Positions 1 to 14,300 of a DNA stretch of 64,000 nucleotides are shown here, piece by piece. Below the pieces are notes generated by a model. It saw only the letters and a program-made list of their open reading frames with translations. It had not been told where the DNA came from and made no database searches. The DNA comes from Nematostella vectensis (lineage: Eukaryota > Cnidaria > Anthozoa > Actiniaria > Edwardsiidae): NCBI RefSeq assembly GCF_932526225.1, contig NC_064040.1:7475181-7539180 (forward strand), in the 5' to 3' direction. Made by a program: the position numbers and the translations under genes. How positions within the stretch are numbered: position 1 is the first letter of the stretch; every line of letters starts with the position of its first letter.

Positions 1-2171
1 CACGCTTGTCTAACTCTCTCGCCATTTTAAATTTCCCACCGATGATGTCCTTGAAAGTTGAAACTGGACTACTTGTTTATTTGGCTGGTGGTTATTGCCA
101 AAGTCTCACTTAAATTTCGAGGTCATTTCTTTTATTGGCAGTCGAGCTTTAAAGCGACTTTTTGGCTGTGATAAAATGCGTTGCGTTGTGCAATTGGAAC
201 GCACTGTATATTTACTTTGTTGTCAGCGAAAAGAATTAGGTGAATGTACAGGGGACCTCTTTTACACCTGTTACTCCGTTATTTTCTCGATTATTGTTAA
301 GCGCCTCCTTTTAACAATTTTTTGTGATTTATAACCCAGGACTAGAAAATTTCCTTGCCCTACTAGTAATAATATCCAGATCGTGTTTTTTAGCAATCAA
401 CTTAATTTAATTTCACTTAGTTTATTGCTTGTATGTAAAGGATTATTTGTGATACTAGTTTACTATTTCTGTGTACATACACTGTCTATGTGCAAACTTG
501 AGTCCAGAGAAATTCTATTTTGTGTGTGTGTTTAAAATGGCAATTTTGCCATCAAGAAGTTATATCCAGCTTTTATTTTATAAATCCCCAACATAACAGT
601 TTGACTTAGGATTATAAAATGTGAATAGCCTCATTATGCAAGCTTTTCTTAGTGAGTTTGGCATGAGAGCTAATCAATTCACTGTTATTGCCTGTTATTA
701 ATATTTATGTTGAAACAAACTGCTTGGATCTTTTGGGTATCCCCTACCATAGCATGTAACATTCAAATCTTACAGCTATTATACATACCCAATCTCTAAT
801 ATATTTTGCAACTACATGCGTGAAATGTATAATTGAGATTCATTTCTCTAACACACCTATTAATAACTTGGACATATCATCTGAGTATGAAAAACTGGAA
901 TATATAGTAGCTAAATGCTCATTTTCAATGTTATATTGAATCAGAAGTGTTTAAAGGTATATGAATGAGTTCACATTGAGGTGGGGGAGGCTTTGGGATT
1001 GAATGGTTCCTGAATATCATTACATTTAGAACAGATGGTCAAGGCACTCAACAATGCTGTTTCCATGTTGAGTGGTTTGCCCACAATGCTGGTTGATGCT
1101 GCAAGTTCATTCTATACTGTAGCTTTTTTTGTCTTGTGGTCAACCAAGCAAGGTTGTACCAGCTATGCTGGGTCATCATGGCTCTATTTGCATGAGGAAT
1201 CAAACAATTTCCTTTCCTTGCCTGTTCTCCATATGCTAAATTCATTATCTTCCTGTGGTATGTCTTTAATCCTGTCAGTCACAAAATATAGATTATCGTT
1301 CATTTGTAATTTATTTTAACCAACAACTGAAGAGGCTGTTTTTTATGTCCACAACCTAGAATGAAAAATTAAAAAAATACTTTTAAAATAGTGGAAAGGT
1401 AGATGAATAAATTTGTGTTTTTTTCTCAATTTACTCTGCAAAAAGGCAGCTGTAGTCTAGAGAACAAATTATTGATAAACTGTCAATAGTCCTGAGGAAA
1501 ATTGCTAACTGTACTAATGAATATTGCAGAAGATTGTGTTTTTCTATACTTGTTAAATTAGTATAACATTAGATCTCACACAAACAAGACTATAGTTGGC
1601 ACATACATACAAGTATTCTCCATTATATACAAAATAATTTAATGCAAGGTGAATTTTTGGGAATTATATTGAAGCGCCTTTTAACAAAAGGACTGTCCTA
1701 TGACATGGATCCCTGATCTGGTGCAAATCTACTCCAACCTGAGGGTGCCAAACGCCATGTAAAACTTCAAAAAGGATTTTGAATGCTTAAAAAAAATTGT
1801 CACACATTTTTGTTTTATTTGTCACCTTGGAGATAAGTACATGGTACTATACATGTGTTTTTATCAACATTTGAATCTCTTTTGTAATGTTAATATATAT
1901 TTCCATATTAATCACACTTGTTTCAATGAACACTAATTGGTGTGAATTGATAAGAATTTCTTAGCTGATGATAGGAATAATGAGTCATGATAATCAGTGA
2001 TTTATTTAAGTACTATTTCGTGAGAGCTTCTCTTATTCTATAGACTGTTACAAGTGTGTTAGTCTCATAACATTGTTATATAGTCTCATAACAATGTTAT
2101 AAGTCCTGTTTATGTTATTCTGTCTGTCTGTCTGTCCTCATGAAAGTGCTTTAAATTTTGTTTTTCCCCAG
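1..2171. other. Intron or upstream region of calcineurin B, no exon recognised
   Basis: This AT-rich stretch ends in the splice acceptor of the first visible calcineurin B exon. I looked for the N-terminal EF-hand exons of that family and found none, so they probably lie to the left of the window. No repeat array or other gene is evident; short open frames here have no recognisable motif. Confidence 0.6.
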
Positions 2172-3952
2172 AATTTATTGAAGGTGTTTCACAGTTCAGT
2201 GTCAAGGGTGATAAGGAATCTAAACTGAAGTGTAAGTAACTCCTTTATAGTCAAAAATGATGATAGATCATTAAAAAACAGTGCATGCAATTGTAAATCC
2301 TTGAGAATAGCTATATTTTAAATAAGAGAATATTTAAGATTATTTTTGTTTATATTAATTTTTATATATATTTAAAAGAATGTTAACCAATGAGGGCAAT
2401 AGAATAGGACACAAGCTCCTCTTCAAGCTCATGTTCGCTTGTTCGCACCCCCCACCAGTAAAGTTACTAAACATATCCATGTTTTTTTATGATTTAAGGA
2501 ATTGAGAAAAATGGGGATAGACATTATATTTTACCATTTTTATACCATAATGCTGTCTTTTATCCACATTATTTCAAATATGATAATGCAAAGCATCAAA
2601 AACTATATTTGTATTTATGTAATGGAGATGCTAGTGTTATTTAATCTCCATAAAATATGGCTATGCCCTTAAGGCTAGAAGCGTTCAAACATTTTGTCTA
2701 TGTAAATCGTATATTTTATTGTTTATGCTTTTCTTTCTGCTAGTTGCATTTAGGATATATGACATGGATAACGATGGCTATATATCAAATGGAGAACTCT
2801 TCCAAGTGCTTAAAATGATGGTTGGAAATAATTTGAAGGAAACACAACTACAACAAATTGTAGACAAAACGATACTCAATGCTGACAAAGATGGTGATGG
2901 CAAGATATGCTTTAGCGAATTTTGTGCGGTAAGCCATCCTTTCTATTCCTGACTGTTATCAAACAACTTGTTTTCATTATTATTCATCTTGTTGAGCCCC
3001 ACTGGTTGACTGAGTGATTTCACTAAAATGTGAAGTTATTGGGTTATATGAATAGTGGATTTGAGCAAGACCAAATATTGTATGTCTTGATTAATTTTTA
3101 ATGGAACCATTTTGTATTCTGTTGGGTATGAAAACATTGTGAACACCCTCGATTTTGAAAAGTGCATGGATTTCTCTAATAACATCAAATGGTTGTACTG
3201 TTGGTATTATTTTTATACCAATTTTATTGAAGTTGATAAAAGATGTTATGCTTTCCTTAAGCATTCTATTGAAATTTTTTTTTATCAAGGAATGTTATCA
3301 TTTTTTTGTCATATCTCTTTAACCTGGTCTATTTAACTCCTCATTTTTTTAATGTCAGTGATTTTGATAATTCTCTAAATATTGGCTTATCTGTGGTTAT
3401 ATAACCTATGTGACCTGTGGTTATATAACCTATGTGACCCTTCTGTCACACATACAGTGATACACATTTAAAGCCTGTTGGTACAACTTGTCTGACACAT
3501 TTTTTTGTAGGCCATGAAACCCTTTTCAAATGAGATGTTGATTAATTGTTCTTGAATCACTGTGTAATTTAATCAATCCCACAATAAAAGCAGCCATTTT
3601 TTTTAAAGAATCAAATAATATGGGGACAAATGTGTTTTGAATATTCAAAACAAAAACAAAACAAAAGTGTTTTCCTGCTTTTTTAGTTTTATTTTGGACT
3701 AAAAGCAATAAAAACAATGTTTTATTAATTTCATATTGATTGAAACTTACAATCACTTTGCTTTTAACTAATCTGCCAAATTAATGGAATAGAGAATGAA
3801 GAGTTCAACAATATTTTTTTTCAGAGCAGGCTGTCTTAGTTGTCTGTTTGTTATCCCTAAATTTGAAATTACTTTCACAACTAAAAGCTCATGTTTTTTC
3901 GTAGATTGTTGGCAACATGGATGTTCATAAAAAGATGGTAGTTGATGTGTAA
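2172..3952 (+). CDS. PPP3R1: Calcineurin regulatory subunit B, 3' part (three last coding exons)
   Basis: This is the calcium-binding regulatory subunit of the Ca2+/calmodulin-dependent phosphatase calcineurin, which works in the cytosol bound to the catalytic A subunit. Exons are 2172-2231, 2744-2928 and 3905-3952, joined in phase with GTAAGT, GTAAGC and AG borders; the stop TAA ends at 3952. The reading starts at [14 protein letters not shown], then [18 protein letters not shown] (third EF loop [12 protein letters not shown]), the [14 protein letters not shown] helix, and the fourth EF loop [12 protein letters not shown]. It ends with HKKMVVDV, the usual calcineurin B C-terminus. About 97 of the usual roughly 170 residues are present; the N-terminal EF-hands and myristoylation signal are off-window. 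Near-identity to the family leaves little doubt. Confidence 0.95.
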
Positions 3953-5725
3953 TCTTGATATGAGATGGTCACAAGACTTCTTATTTATTGCTAGCCTTAA
4001 TTACATCCAACCAATGCATTCCTCGATATAAAACAATGATTCTCCTGTCTAAAACTGACCATCCCCAAGAGAATGCAGTATGGCGTGTGGAAACCCTTGG
4101 CTGGACTACTGATACTGCTCAAAGATACAGATATTATATGCTTACTGGATGTAAAATGTATTGTGTATGTGAAAAGATGAGACTCAGTGAAGAGGACACC
4201 TAAAATCAATGGACCAACATTATAGTTTAAAGCTTAGTGGTTAAACTCTGGATTTTATCAGTTAGTTGTTATTAGCAACACAATTACCTACCACATGTTG
4301 GTGATCTTTCTTTTAAAGTGTCCCTTTCCAAATGATGTCCTTTAATTATTTCCAGTAGAGAAAAATTCTCTGTTTTAGTGACTACAAAGGGTGCAGAAGC
4401 CCACATCAAATATCAATATCAATGTTTAGTTATACTCCATTTCAAGTGCAATTCTAAACAGACATTAGGTGCAGTAAATAGTGCTGAAGGATTAAAGAGG
4501 ACTTTCTTAGATTTCAAAGACAGTTTTTTTTATCTGAGAGGTCGCCTTTTGCATTGCAATGTAGTATTTTCTGTCCCATATTAAAATCTTTTTCATCCAC
4601 TTTCCAGCAATGTTGAGTAGTTGGTTACTTATCGTTGTTCAGGATTACAGTGAAGACTTTTAAATTCATGGTTGAAATCTTGAAATAATTATAGATAGTT
4701 GTTATTGGAATTTGAACAAAGTGAGTAATATGGTGTTGTTGCCATGTTAGGGCATGCATTCACGGTTACTTCGGCTTACATCCCAAACTTCTAAGATGAT
4801 CCCACTGTCCATTTTGATACAAGTCCCCAAATATTATCTACAGTACCTGTTTAAAGACACAAATATCTGTCATAGCTAGAGCTGCTATGTATGTTTGTTT
4901 AATTCCTCTCCCCTGAAATCAGTCTCTAGTGAATACTGCTATTCTGTTTCCAAGATCTCCATATGAATTCCAAAAGCTCTTGATTCATTGAGGGCACCAA
5001 TCCAAGGCTAGAATAAGTGGAGACCTTGGCAACTGGGAGCAGCCCTTTTACCTTATGCTGTGTTCACACTAGCTCTAGGCATTATTGCTCTGAGAATAAT
5101 CGAGACATGTTTCACTCACTTTTACATCAGATGACTGCAAAAAATGTTTAAAACACCGTGACTCGACACTCACTTTTCATTGGCCTGTGACGTTTTAAAC
5201 TTTTTCTGTATAAATTTTAATTTGATCTATCTTAATTAGTTGAAACATGCTCAGAGTTATTGTGTTTGCCTCTAGTGTGATTGTGGCATATGTCCGACTC
5301 AGATGCATAACTAGGGAATTGCGCAGGCATAGTTATCAAATGAGGTGAAACAAATTCGTAACACTTCAATGAGAATAGTGGTTGGGGTCGGATGCAAGCT
5401 CCCCCAGCACACACCCCTAACTACGCCCCTGAAGTTCTTTGCAATTTATCTCTTGACATTTCATTGATGCTAACATCTAAAGAAATACCTCAGCTGTATT
5501 ACACTCCCTGTGAAATATTACAATTTTGTGCAATGAGATATGTAAAATTGTTGCTTTGTTACATTAATTATATCAAAAAAGTTTATTAAATGTACATTTT
5601 GATGTTAATTGAGTTTATGGTGTTGAACCCTTTTTTCCTGTGCATTTCTAAAACATAGGACTTCTATGTATAGGACTTCTATGACGGAATGCCCGTCAAC
5701 ACTCTGTAAGTGTGTTACGATTTAC
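3953..5725 (+). other. Likely calcineurin B 3' UTR and intergenic sequence
   Basis: No coding sequence is recognisable after the stop. An ATTAAA at 5585-5590 followed by a GT-rich stretch is a possible polyadenylation site and would imply a 3' UTR of about 1.6 kb; this is only a guess. No tandem array is seen. Confidence 0.35.
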
Positions 5726-5906
5726 CAGCCCAGTCCCAGGCGTTCTTATCGGGATTCCTGTGGTGGAGTTTCCTGTGGATGGCAAGAGTTGTGACGTCAC
5801 AATAAATCGTCTCCCCGTGGGTGAGCTCGTCCCAGCCCCCAGGCTACCTCACGGTTTATCTTCGAGCACATCAGGAAACCCCGTAAGAACGCCTGGGACT
5901 AGGCTG
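5726..5906. mobile_element. MITE with about 27-bp terminal inverted repeats (copy 1)
   Basis: The left end CAGCCCAGTCCCAGGCGTTC is the inverse of the right end, which finishes GAACGCCTGGGACTAGGCTG. Inside are a TGACGTCA motif and a stretch reading GAGCTCGTCCCAGCCCCC that recurs in the copy at 16930-17098. Length is 181 bp with no coding capacity. The target-site duplication is not clear. Confidence 0.75.
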
Positions 5907-6157
5907 ACATGCAAGCTAGAAACGAAGTGTATTAATTTTCGCAAATAACTCCATTCTCAGCTCCCGTTTGATCATGCAGCTGTTTTTTTTCTAGAGTCTA
6001 AATTCTTTTGGATACAAACAACTACAAAATTATGCGCTTAATGTGAGATCTCTGCAGATAAAATTTTAACGACGCCATGACACACTACCATTAGGTGACC
6101 ACCCCCTAGACACAATCGTTAAAATTACACACAAGACATAGGCGGAGCTTGGAAAAC

Positions 6158-6163
6158 TTTATT
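6158..6163 (-). promoter_or_regulatory. Polyadenylation signal AATAAA of the minus-strand calpain
   Basis: TTTATT on the plus strand reads AATAAA on the minus strand, about 90 bp beyond the calpain stop codon. Position and strand suit the end of that gene. Confidence 0.5.
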
Positions 6164-6253
6164 CAAGGAATAAAGAAATGCTAGCTCCCAATTAGATCAT
6201 GTAGGGTAGGGAACAGGGTTTTTAAAGTCCAAGGGGTTTAATAAGTTTAATCT

Positions 6254-9200
6254 TTAATACAAAAAAGTCCAATTGCATTCTGTGATACAATGGACAATTG
6301 TGCCCGTGCGTAAGAAACTTGACTCTTCCCAGGTCTCTCCTGTCGTTGTCACACCAAAGGCAGACCATGTATAGCAGGATGATTTTCCTGTTGAGTTTAC
6401 GCCGTCAAAGTACACTCGATAAACTGAAACAGAAATATTTTCACAGATGAAATGAAGAAATCAAGGTTCGGAAGGGGTTCTTTGTCCCACACTAATTAAT
6501 CTCCTTGCCATCTTGCGATGAGCATTCCACATACATAAAGATGATGTTACACGCGTCGTTTTGCGACATCGTTTTTTCGCTCAACACGGTGCACGGAAAA
6601 ACGGTTGCCGTGTAACATGGTCTTCCGCCTCGTTTTTTGGGCAACATTTTGTTTTGCAACATGTTGCAGGATTTTGAATCAGGATCAAAATCTTGCAACA
6701 AAAATTGACGAATTGTGAAAAAATCGATCCGTCACGTCGTTTTTTGAGAAACAAATCCCACAATTGAGCACGCTAACGAGGTCGTGTCAACAAACAAAAT
6801 GGCGTCATTTTAACAAGAAATGCCGTCCACCACCGTGATTACAGGGATAGAGACGAATAAGTCCTTGTGGGGGGACGAAAAGGGTATCCCGAAGGCAACA
6901 AAAACGCGCGCAATCGGTGCTGTTATTGAAAAGTTTGACGTTCGACGCCATCTTTGTTTACAAAAATGTGGGCGCGCGGAGCCTGGGCTCTAGAATTTTG
7001 TTGCAAACGATTTTGTCAAACGATCCGAGTAACATGTAACCCGTAAATAGTGGCGTCATTTGTTGCGCGAAAAAAAAAAGACGATGTTGCAAACGACGCG
7101 TGTAATATCACCTTAATACAAAGATAAAAAGCCAACATCCCTTACAGTTCCATACTTGCTGTGATGTTCGTATGCTCGAAACATGAGAGCCCCGATTGTT
7201 TGCATATCGTAGAGTCGTTAACGAAAATCCCATAGAACATTCACAAAATTTAACAAGCAAGCATTGGCTGGCTGAAAAGGGACAGCGAAGTTTAAAAAAA
7301 TATATTGACTAATCCTACTAGCTGCGAAAAACAATTTGAGCAAGAAAAAAAACACCTTTATACGGAAGCCGATAAATGGCCGGATATTTTTTATTAAGGA
7401 ACCGGTGTCTGCTTTCAATAGATTGAAGGAAAAGCGTTGAACTCCCGCGGTTGGCATCCGTTAGCCAATTTACGCGCAGTCAAGAATTATTTCGAATATT
7501 CTATTCTATATTCTATTCTGATATACTTAAAATACTCAAGAATATTAAAGTCAATGCAGCCACTTTGAGTTTCGGGCTCCGTATGTACGCGGCGGCTTCG
7601 ACCTCCTCGTCATCAGCCAGCCTCGCTTTGGTCAATTTTTACTAGTGTCACGAACGCGCTATACTACTGCTTGGATAATGCTATTTTTGTTACTTGCCTG
7701 ATCGACAGAGAAAAGGGCTCTTGTCCTTGAGCCTCCCGCTTTCTCACAGTGCTTTTTGAAAGAATCTGGTGAAAATGTTAGAATGTCATCATTTTGAGCA
7801 CTGTTATTTGGTAGCATACTATAAGGCCGTAGCAGGGGAAGGGGATCCCCTCCTTAACCACCACCCGTATGCCTCCCCCTCCCAGTTTTCTGTCTTTGTA
7901 TTGCGCTCCCCGATATTTTTAGGCCTTCTACGGCCCTGTTGTTATCTAGTCAATATATTAGCTGTGGTGGAAACTTGGAAGACCGGGGTCCAAACCAAAC
8001 CCAACCAAATGACCGGAGGCTGGAGAGCAGGTGAAGGTGGCAAATGAAACTCAAAATGCGGTGCACTCCCACGCGGCGCGCCGCCCCATACCTAAGAAAA
8101 AGTGGTATATAAAACAAATATGGTAACAAATATGGGTAACCCATCGACTCGAGTTGTCGTGACGCGATGTTTGTCCGTCTGTCCCTTAAAAGCATCGTAT
8201 GACAATCAAACTTGGCAGGTGTCATGTATGTGTCAAGAGAAGTGCAAAACTGTGGTCACGGGGGATTGGTTTCAAGGGGATGCAACAATATGGTCACGTG
8301 TTGTAGGAACCAAACTCGGCAGGTGTCATGTCTGTGTCAAGGGGGGTGCTCCAATATGATCACGTGATTGTGACGTCATCGATGACGTCACTTAAAAACT
8401 ATCCCAATGTCATATCTATATTCATATCTCCTAAACGAAACATCATATGACAACCAAACTTGGTATGTGTCATGTATGTATCAAGGGGGGTGCACCAATA
8501 TAGTCACGTGATTGTGACGTCATCGATGGCATAACTAGAAGCAAAAATATGCTGTTATCAAATAAAAAAATATTTATTTCTCATTGAAGAAACATCGTGT
8601 GACAACAAAACTCGGTATAGATGTGATGAATGTTTCAAGTAGGGTGCAGTGAGATGGTCAAGTGACGTCATTCACGTGACATCATCCCCGAAACATAGTA
8701 TGACAACTAAACTTGTTATGTGTCATGTAGATGTGGGGGGAAGGGGGTATAACAAGTTGGTCGCGTGATCTGTGAAATCGTTGACGTTGTCAAAAACAGA
8801 AATAATAATAATATTATATATTTTTTAAATTATTAAGCGGAAATAAGCAAAGATTTGGTAGTTTGGAGCTCCGCTTTTAGGCAGCCTAAATCTATATATT
8901 ACATTAGCTGCATTTGCCGATGGCAGCAGTAACCTGTTGACCTTTCTTGGCACAGGAAAATGGTGTCCATGGACTGGAGATTTGGCAAAGATGCCCAGCA
9001 CTCACCGAACATGACAACAACGCGCACGACTATCTGTATGAAGGTGTCAAACGAGATGGTTCCCCTCTTGTTGTGGTAGCGCAACACAAGAGAACTCATA
9101 GCACTGTTACTTAACTGGTAGCCTATGAAATGACAAATACAAGCCAGTAATTAGGACAATCAAGGACGAATCACAGGAGACAGACAGCTTACTGCACAGT

Positions 9201-9918
9201 CTATTCAGTTTTGTTCTTGGTCCTGTCGACTCTTGGAAAATTGAAAAATTTAAACCAGTTCAATTAAACCACCTTTAAGCTGGTTTAAGTGCTGGTGTGA
9301 ATGCGGTACTAGATGTATCTGGAGAAAGAAACCTAAGACCTAGAAGCAACTAACACAGACAACTTAGATCTGGATGTATCTAAAGATAGAAAACTAAGGC
9401 ATAGACGTATTTTTAAGATAGTTAGAAACCTTTGACCTAAATGTATCATAAGATAGAAACCTGAGACCAGACGTATCTAAGACTGTAGCCTTTTTTAAAA
9501 ACAATTACCCGCGAGAGGCCTTAACAAACATACAAAACCGCTCCTTACACTCAGACAATTGATAGCCTGTAAACCCTTTGCTCGCCAAATCAGAGTCTAA
9601 TCTTTACTTTGGTACTCACCAAAACCTCGTCTATTATCAATCCCCCCTCACATTGTCAGTATGCTTACCAAGCCCGTTGAGCGCGTCCCTTAGTTCATAG
9701 GCGTTCATGTCACCGCTGTGATCACGGTCATACTTGTGAAAGTGATTCTAGAATGACGGGAAAAATGGAATATACGATTATTAGGATATCTGTTGAGGAT
9801 TTTGTAATTGCGAAGGATAGAAACTCACCACCAAAAAATAGCCTTAATTCTATTTCAATAGAAAACACCAGCCGAAGTTTCCTAGTAGTCGCTCGCGTTG
9901 ACGCATGTAAACGTTTTC

Positions 9919-10000
<82 letters not shown>

Positions 10001-11310
10001 GTTATTGTTATTGTTATTGTTATTGTTATTGTTATTGTTATTGTTATTGTTATTGTTATTGTTATTGTTATTGTTATTGTTATTGTTATTGTTATTGTTA
10101 TTGTTATTTCAAACCTTTTATTATTTCAACTCGCAGTAAATGACTACGAAACCAACATTAGGACGGACATCAAAAGAAAGCGCTGGATCACTGAGACTAG
10201 AATATCATCGCTTGAAAAGCTCAATCGTTCCCCAGAGCCCGCGATGCCTCCGATTATTTGCGCATGCGCTCACTTACCTTCCACTTCTCCAGTAAGATCA
10301 TCAGCGCGCGAAACTCGTTATAACCGAGGGCCCCGGATCTGTCAGTCTGGACGAGGTGTTAAATCAACCACTCTATCATGTTTGCATTTACAAATACGTC
10401 AAAATAACCAGCCATGAGTAAATTCTGATACTATTTCAATGATAATTGATTGAAAGTACGTGCCCACCCCCAATATTTTTTTAATTAAGAAATTGACTAC
10501 AAGGCGGGTGGCCGTGCCCCCCACCCCCACAATATTTTTTTCAATTCTGATACGTGTCCCTCTCAAAATTTCGAGGCCTGCTACGGCACTGCAGTAACGA
10601 TGCAAATGATGCTTTGTATTGATGAGTGGGGGCGTAAATAGCGGAGTGATTGGCCTGCTTTAGGGCCCCTTAAGGGAAATTTAATCAAATACTGAGATAT
10701 CATAATTCTATTTTTGCCCACCTGGTTCTGGCGTCCAATAAAATTACTAAACGCAAATTTTGATAAAAGCAAAGGATACATCAAACATAGAAATCATACT
10801 CCTAGGAAACACAAACAAAGCACATATTTAAAGATGTCATGCATTTCGTTTACGTGTTGTACACAAGTAGGATGGCTTACGCATTCATACTCACCGACAA
10901 GCCTCAAGAGCGAACAAGTTGTTGTTTAGCTCTGCAAGGAAATCAAGTTCCAAACAGTTAAGGGAATAAACACTGTCCAACGGCCACTCACCCCAGTTAC
11001 GCGCCAGGAATCTCTTAAAAAATATTCAAATGCCGCCTCACCATCAACACGCAATTGAAACAAAGTCAAGTTCATCTTAAAGTTTCTAACCTCTGGTAAA
11101 GGATTTGCTAAGTATCTCCTGAAGTTCGTACTGATCGACCTCCCCATCCTGAAAAAATTGTGGGAAAACAGTAAGTGATCTTGATGAAAAAATATATTTA
11201 CCCACTTATTCATAGATTTTGTTATCCTAATATACCTCGCCCGCCATTTGATGGAAGACATCCCAGAATTCGTGATCGATAGATTTGGCGTCGTCTTGTG
11301 TAATTACCAC
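6254..11310 (-). CDS. Calpain(-) exons 11-18: penta-EF-hand domain
   Basis: Exon 11 ends FHQMAGE. EF1 is the PEF-type DGEVDQYELQEIL. EF2 is a full loop split by an intron, D then TDRSGALGYNE. EF3 is a full loop DRDHSGDMNAYE. EF4 (RYHNKRGTISFDTF) lacks acidic ligands and EF5 (VYFDGVNSTGKSS) is degenerate. The last exon, 6254-6423, was chosen because its phase fits the GTGAGT donor at 9005 and its pattern matches the fifth EF-hand; its C-terminal tail (to CNWTFLY) is longer than usual. The intron before it is 2.6 kb. Confidence 0.82.
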
Positions 11311-14300
11311 CTAAAAAGAGAGAAAAACCTTGTGCTTAACTATAAAAACGTTTCACGCATCGCGAACATAATCTTCGGTAAAATTTGCCATCCAAATCAG
11401 CCAAGAATGCGATCTAACAGCCTTTAAAACACTTTGGGACGATGTCGCCCAAATCATGTCGTCGTCAGACAAAAATTGAGGGCACATTTATAAAGCCTTA
11501 CCTTTGGCCCGGATGTCATCTTCGTCTCTTGGTCAATTTCGCTGTGAAGCAAAGAGCAAGGTACAAATGGTTATCATCCCAATGGTCATTATTTTAGGGA
11601 GCAGGTCATAACACTTGCCCCAGGATAGGGACCCAATTCTGGGGTAGGGGGGGGGGGGGGTGCCAGCAGCTTGCCATCTAATAGGGGTAGGTAAGTCGTG
11701 GGTACATCTGTGCGACAGCTATCAATACGGGTAAGGGGGTACCCTGTACCGACAGCTGTCAAGTCGTGGGTGGTGGGTACCTGTGTGCGACAGCTATTAA
11801 TACGGGTAAGGGGGTACCCTGTACCGACAGCTATCATGTCGTGGGTAGTGGGTACATGTGAGCGACAGCTATCAATACGGGTAAGGTGGTACCCTGTACC
11901 GACAGCTATTAAGTCGTGGGTAGTGGGTACATCTGTGCGACAGCTATCAATACGGGTAAGGGGGTACCCTGTACCGACAGCTATTAAGTCGTGGGTAGTG
12001 GGTACATCTGTGCGACAGCTATCAATACGGGTAAGGGGGTACACTGTACCGACAGCTATCAAGTCGTGGGTAGTGGGTACATCTGTTCGACAGCTATCAA
12101 TACGGGTAAGGGGGTAACTTGTACCGACAGCTACCAAGTCGTGGGTAGTGGGTACATGTGTGCGACAGTTATCAATACGGGTAAGGGGGTACCCTGTACC
12201 GACAGCTGTCAAGTCGTGGGTAGTGGGTACATCTGTGCGACAGCTATCAATACGGGTAAAGGGGTACCCTGTATGACAGCTATCAAGTCGTGGGTAGTGG
12301 GTACATCTGTGCGACAGCTATCAATACGGATAAGGGGGTACACTGTACCGACAGCTATCAAGTATTGGGTATTGGGTACCTGTGTGCGACAGCTATCAAT
12401 ACGGGTAAGGGGGTACCCTGTACCGACAGCTATCAAGTCGTGGGTAGTGGGTACCTGTATGCGACAGCTATCAATATGGGTAAGGGGGTAGACTGTAGCG
12501 ACAGCTATCAAGTCATGGGTGGTGGGTACCTGTATGCGACAGCTATCAATATGGGTAAAGGGGTACACTTCAACCACAGCTGCCTAACATGGTTAGGGGG
12601 ACTAATAAAGACTTTAGAAGAAGATAAAACGGTCTTTTGTTCTCGATTAAGGACTATTATTACTATAAGTGACCATTTTCTATATCCGACAAGGGGGAAA
12701 CGGATATTTTATTCGCGGTTATTTGGATTGCCCGATTCTTTTCCCCTGTAATTTTTGGCATGCTAGCATTTATTTGGAAAGTTCCCCGACCCGCCAGATA
12801 TCAAAAGGTCAGCCCGTAACGATACTGTACCTTGCGTACTGGGGTCTCTCGGAGAATATCCTTAGAAGAAAGTCCCCTTCTTGTCCCGGATTAAAGGTGG
12901 AAGGGATCACTACGTACTCGCCAGCATGGAGGCGGTACCGACTGGAGATCTCACGGAGCTTGCTGAATGACGTCGTCATGGCAACAGCTTTATTGTACTC
13001 GAAAAATGCGCGATCCAGTCGATCCCCTTTGCGCATGTCACTGGGTGCCTAAGAAGTTTAAGATGCACGCTTATTACCATTCAGTGTTTCAGCAGCCTAG
13101 TGTTGAGCCTGGTCTTTGTTTGGGATTCCTGTGGTTGGCCATGGGACGAGAGAGGCTCGGGAGAGCCAGCTTAGGCGAGAGTGACGTCACATCATCATCC
13201 ACAGGAAACCCGAAAGTCCTGATCGTAGGCCTTGTTGGTGTTATTACGTGAGGAAACCCTGGCTTTTATTTGGTTAGATATTTGATATTACGGCCGCGCA
13301 TGATCTGGGGTCAGATTGAGCTCTCCTCAGCCTTCCCGCGTCCAAATAATTCAAGATGGAGTTTCTGACGCTCACCGAGTAAACGCCTGTAAGCAGGCTA
13401 AGGACGCCACGGTCAAAACTGGTGTTCTTTGAATGGATTACCTTGTAGATAGCGAATCCTATGGGAGCTCGGTCGGGTATCTTGACTCTGTGAGAGCGGT
13501 CCACTCTCATAAGCGAGACTATCACAGTACACAGCTCGTCATCATCGTCATCGGGATTCTTGAGGCAAACTCTAGAAGCAACATTTTGGAGGTTTGATTA
13601 GGAATGTGTTTAAGCGATGTCAGGCGTAAAAGGCAAGAGATGCGCAAATGTGAACAATCGTGTTTAAGCGAATGCTAGAACCGTGGGATAGAGGAAAGCA
13701 CTTTTTTGTGCTTGACGAACGAAGCTGAAAGAAAAGCACTGAATATTTTGTGTAAAGTCCTTCTGCGCCACGTAAACGTGTTTATATACAAGTATGTGAT
13801 AGTAGCACATCTGAAACCTTGGATTTTTTCCGTGAAATAGGTGTATGATATCTAATAGAAGTCCACGTCTTTGTTGACCGCAATTCAAAAATGTCCAAGC
13901 ACTTTTCAAGATTAGTAAGAAAATGATTTGACCAAGCGATCAAGTTTTGCTTAAGCAATTTTTGCCGGGAGTTTAAAATTGACGGAAATCAGCATTTTTC
14001 ACCATGTTTTTTGTAGATCAGGGAGCGGGAAAACTTTAGCTCTTCTATGTATAAGGCAATACATACGAAGGGCGCTATTCGTGGGAAATTTATTTAATAT
14101 GCTCTTGTAAGAGCCTGATCATTAAAAGAGTCATAAAGCATCCTCCCGTTAATTGATATGGACACACCTGAACTGAGGGTTGGTGTAGAAGCTGGCGATA
14201 AAATTCCTGCAACCCCCTGCTGTTACACCCTTCTGCCATCGTCCTTTCTCGTTCTGGACGTTCCATTTTCTCCTATCGTTCTGTTCCATGCTATCAGGCG

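Noticed and set aside
9753-10143. Poly-Leu or Tyr-Cys protein
   Set aside because: Translation of the TTA/TTATTG microsatellite inside an intron.
11589-12751. Repeat-protein frames on both strands
   Set aside because: The 75-bp intronic minisatellite is a multiple of three; no start context, domain or splice support.
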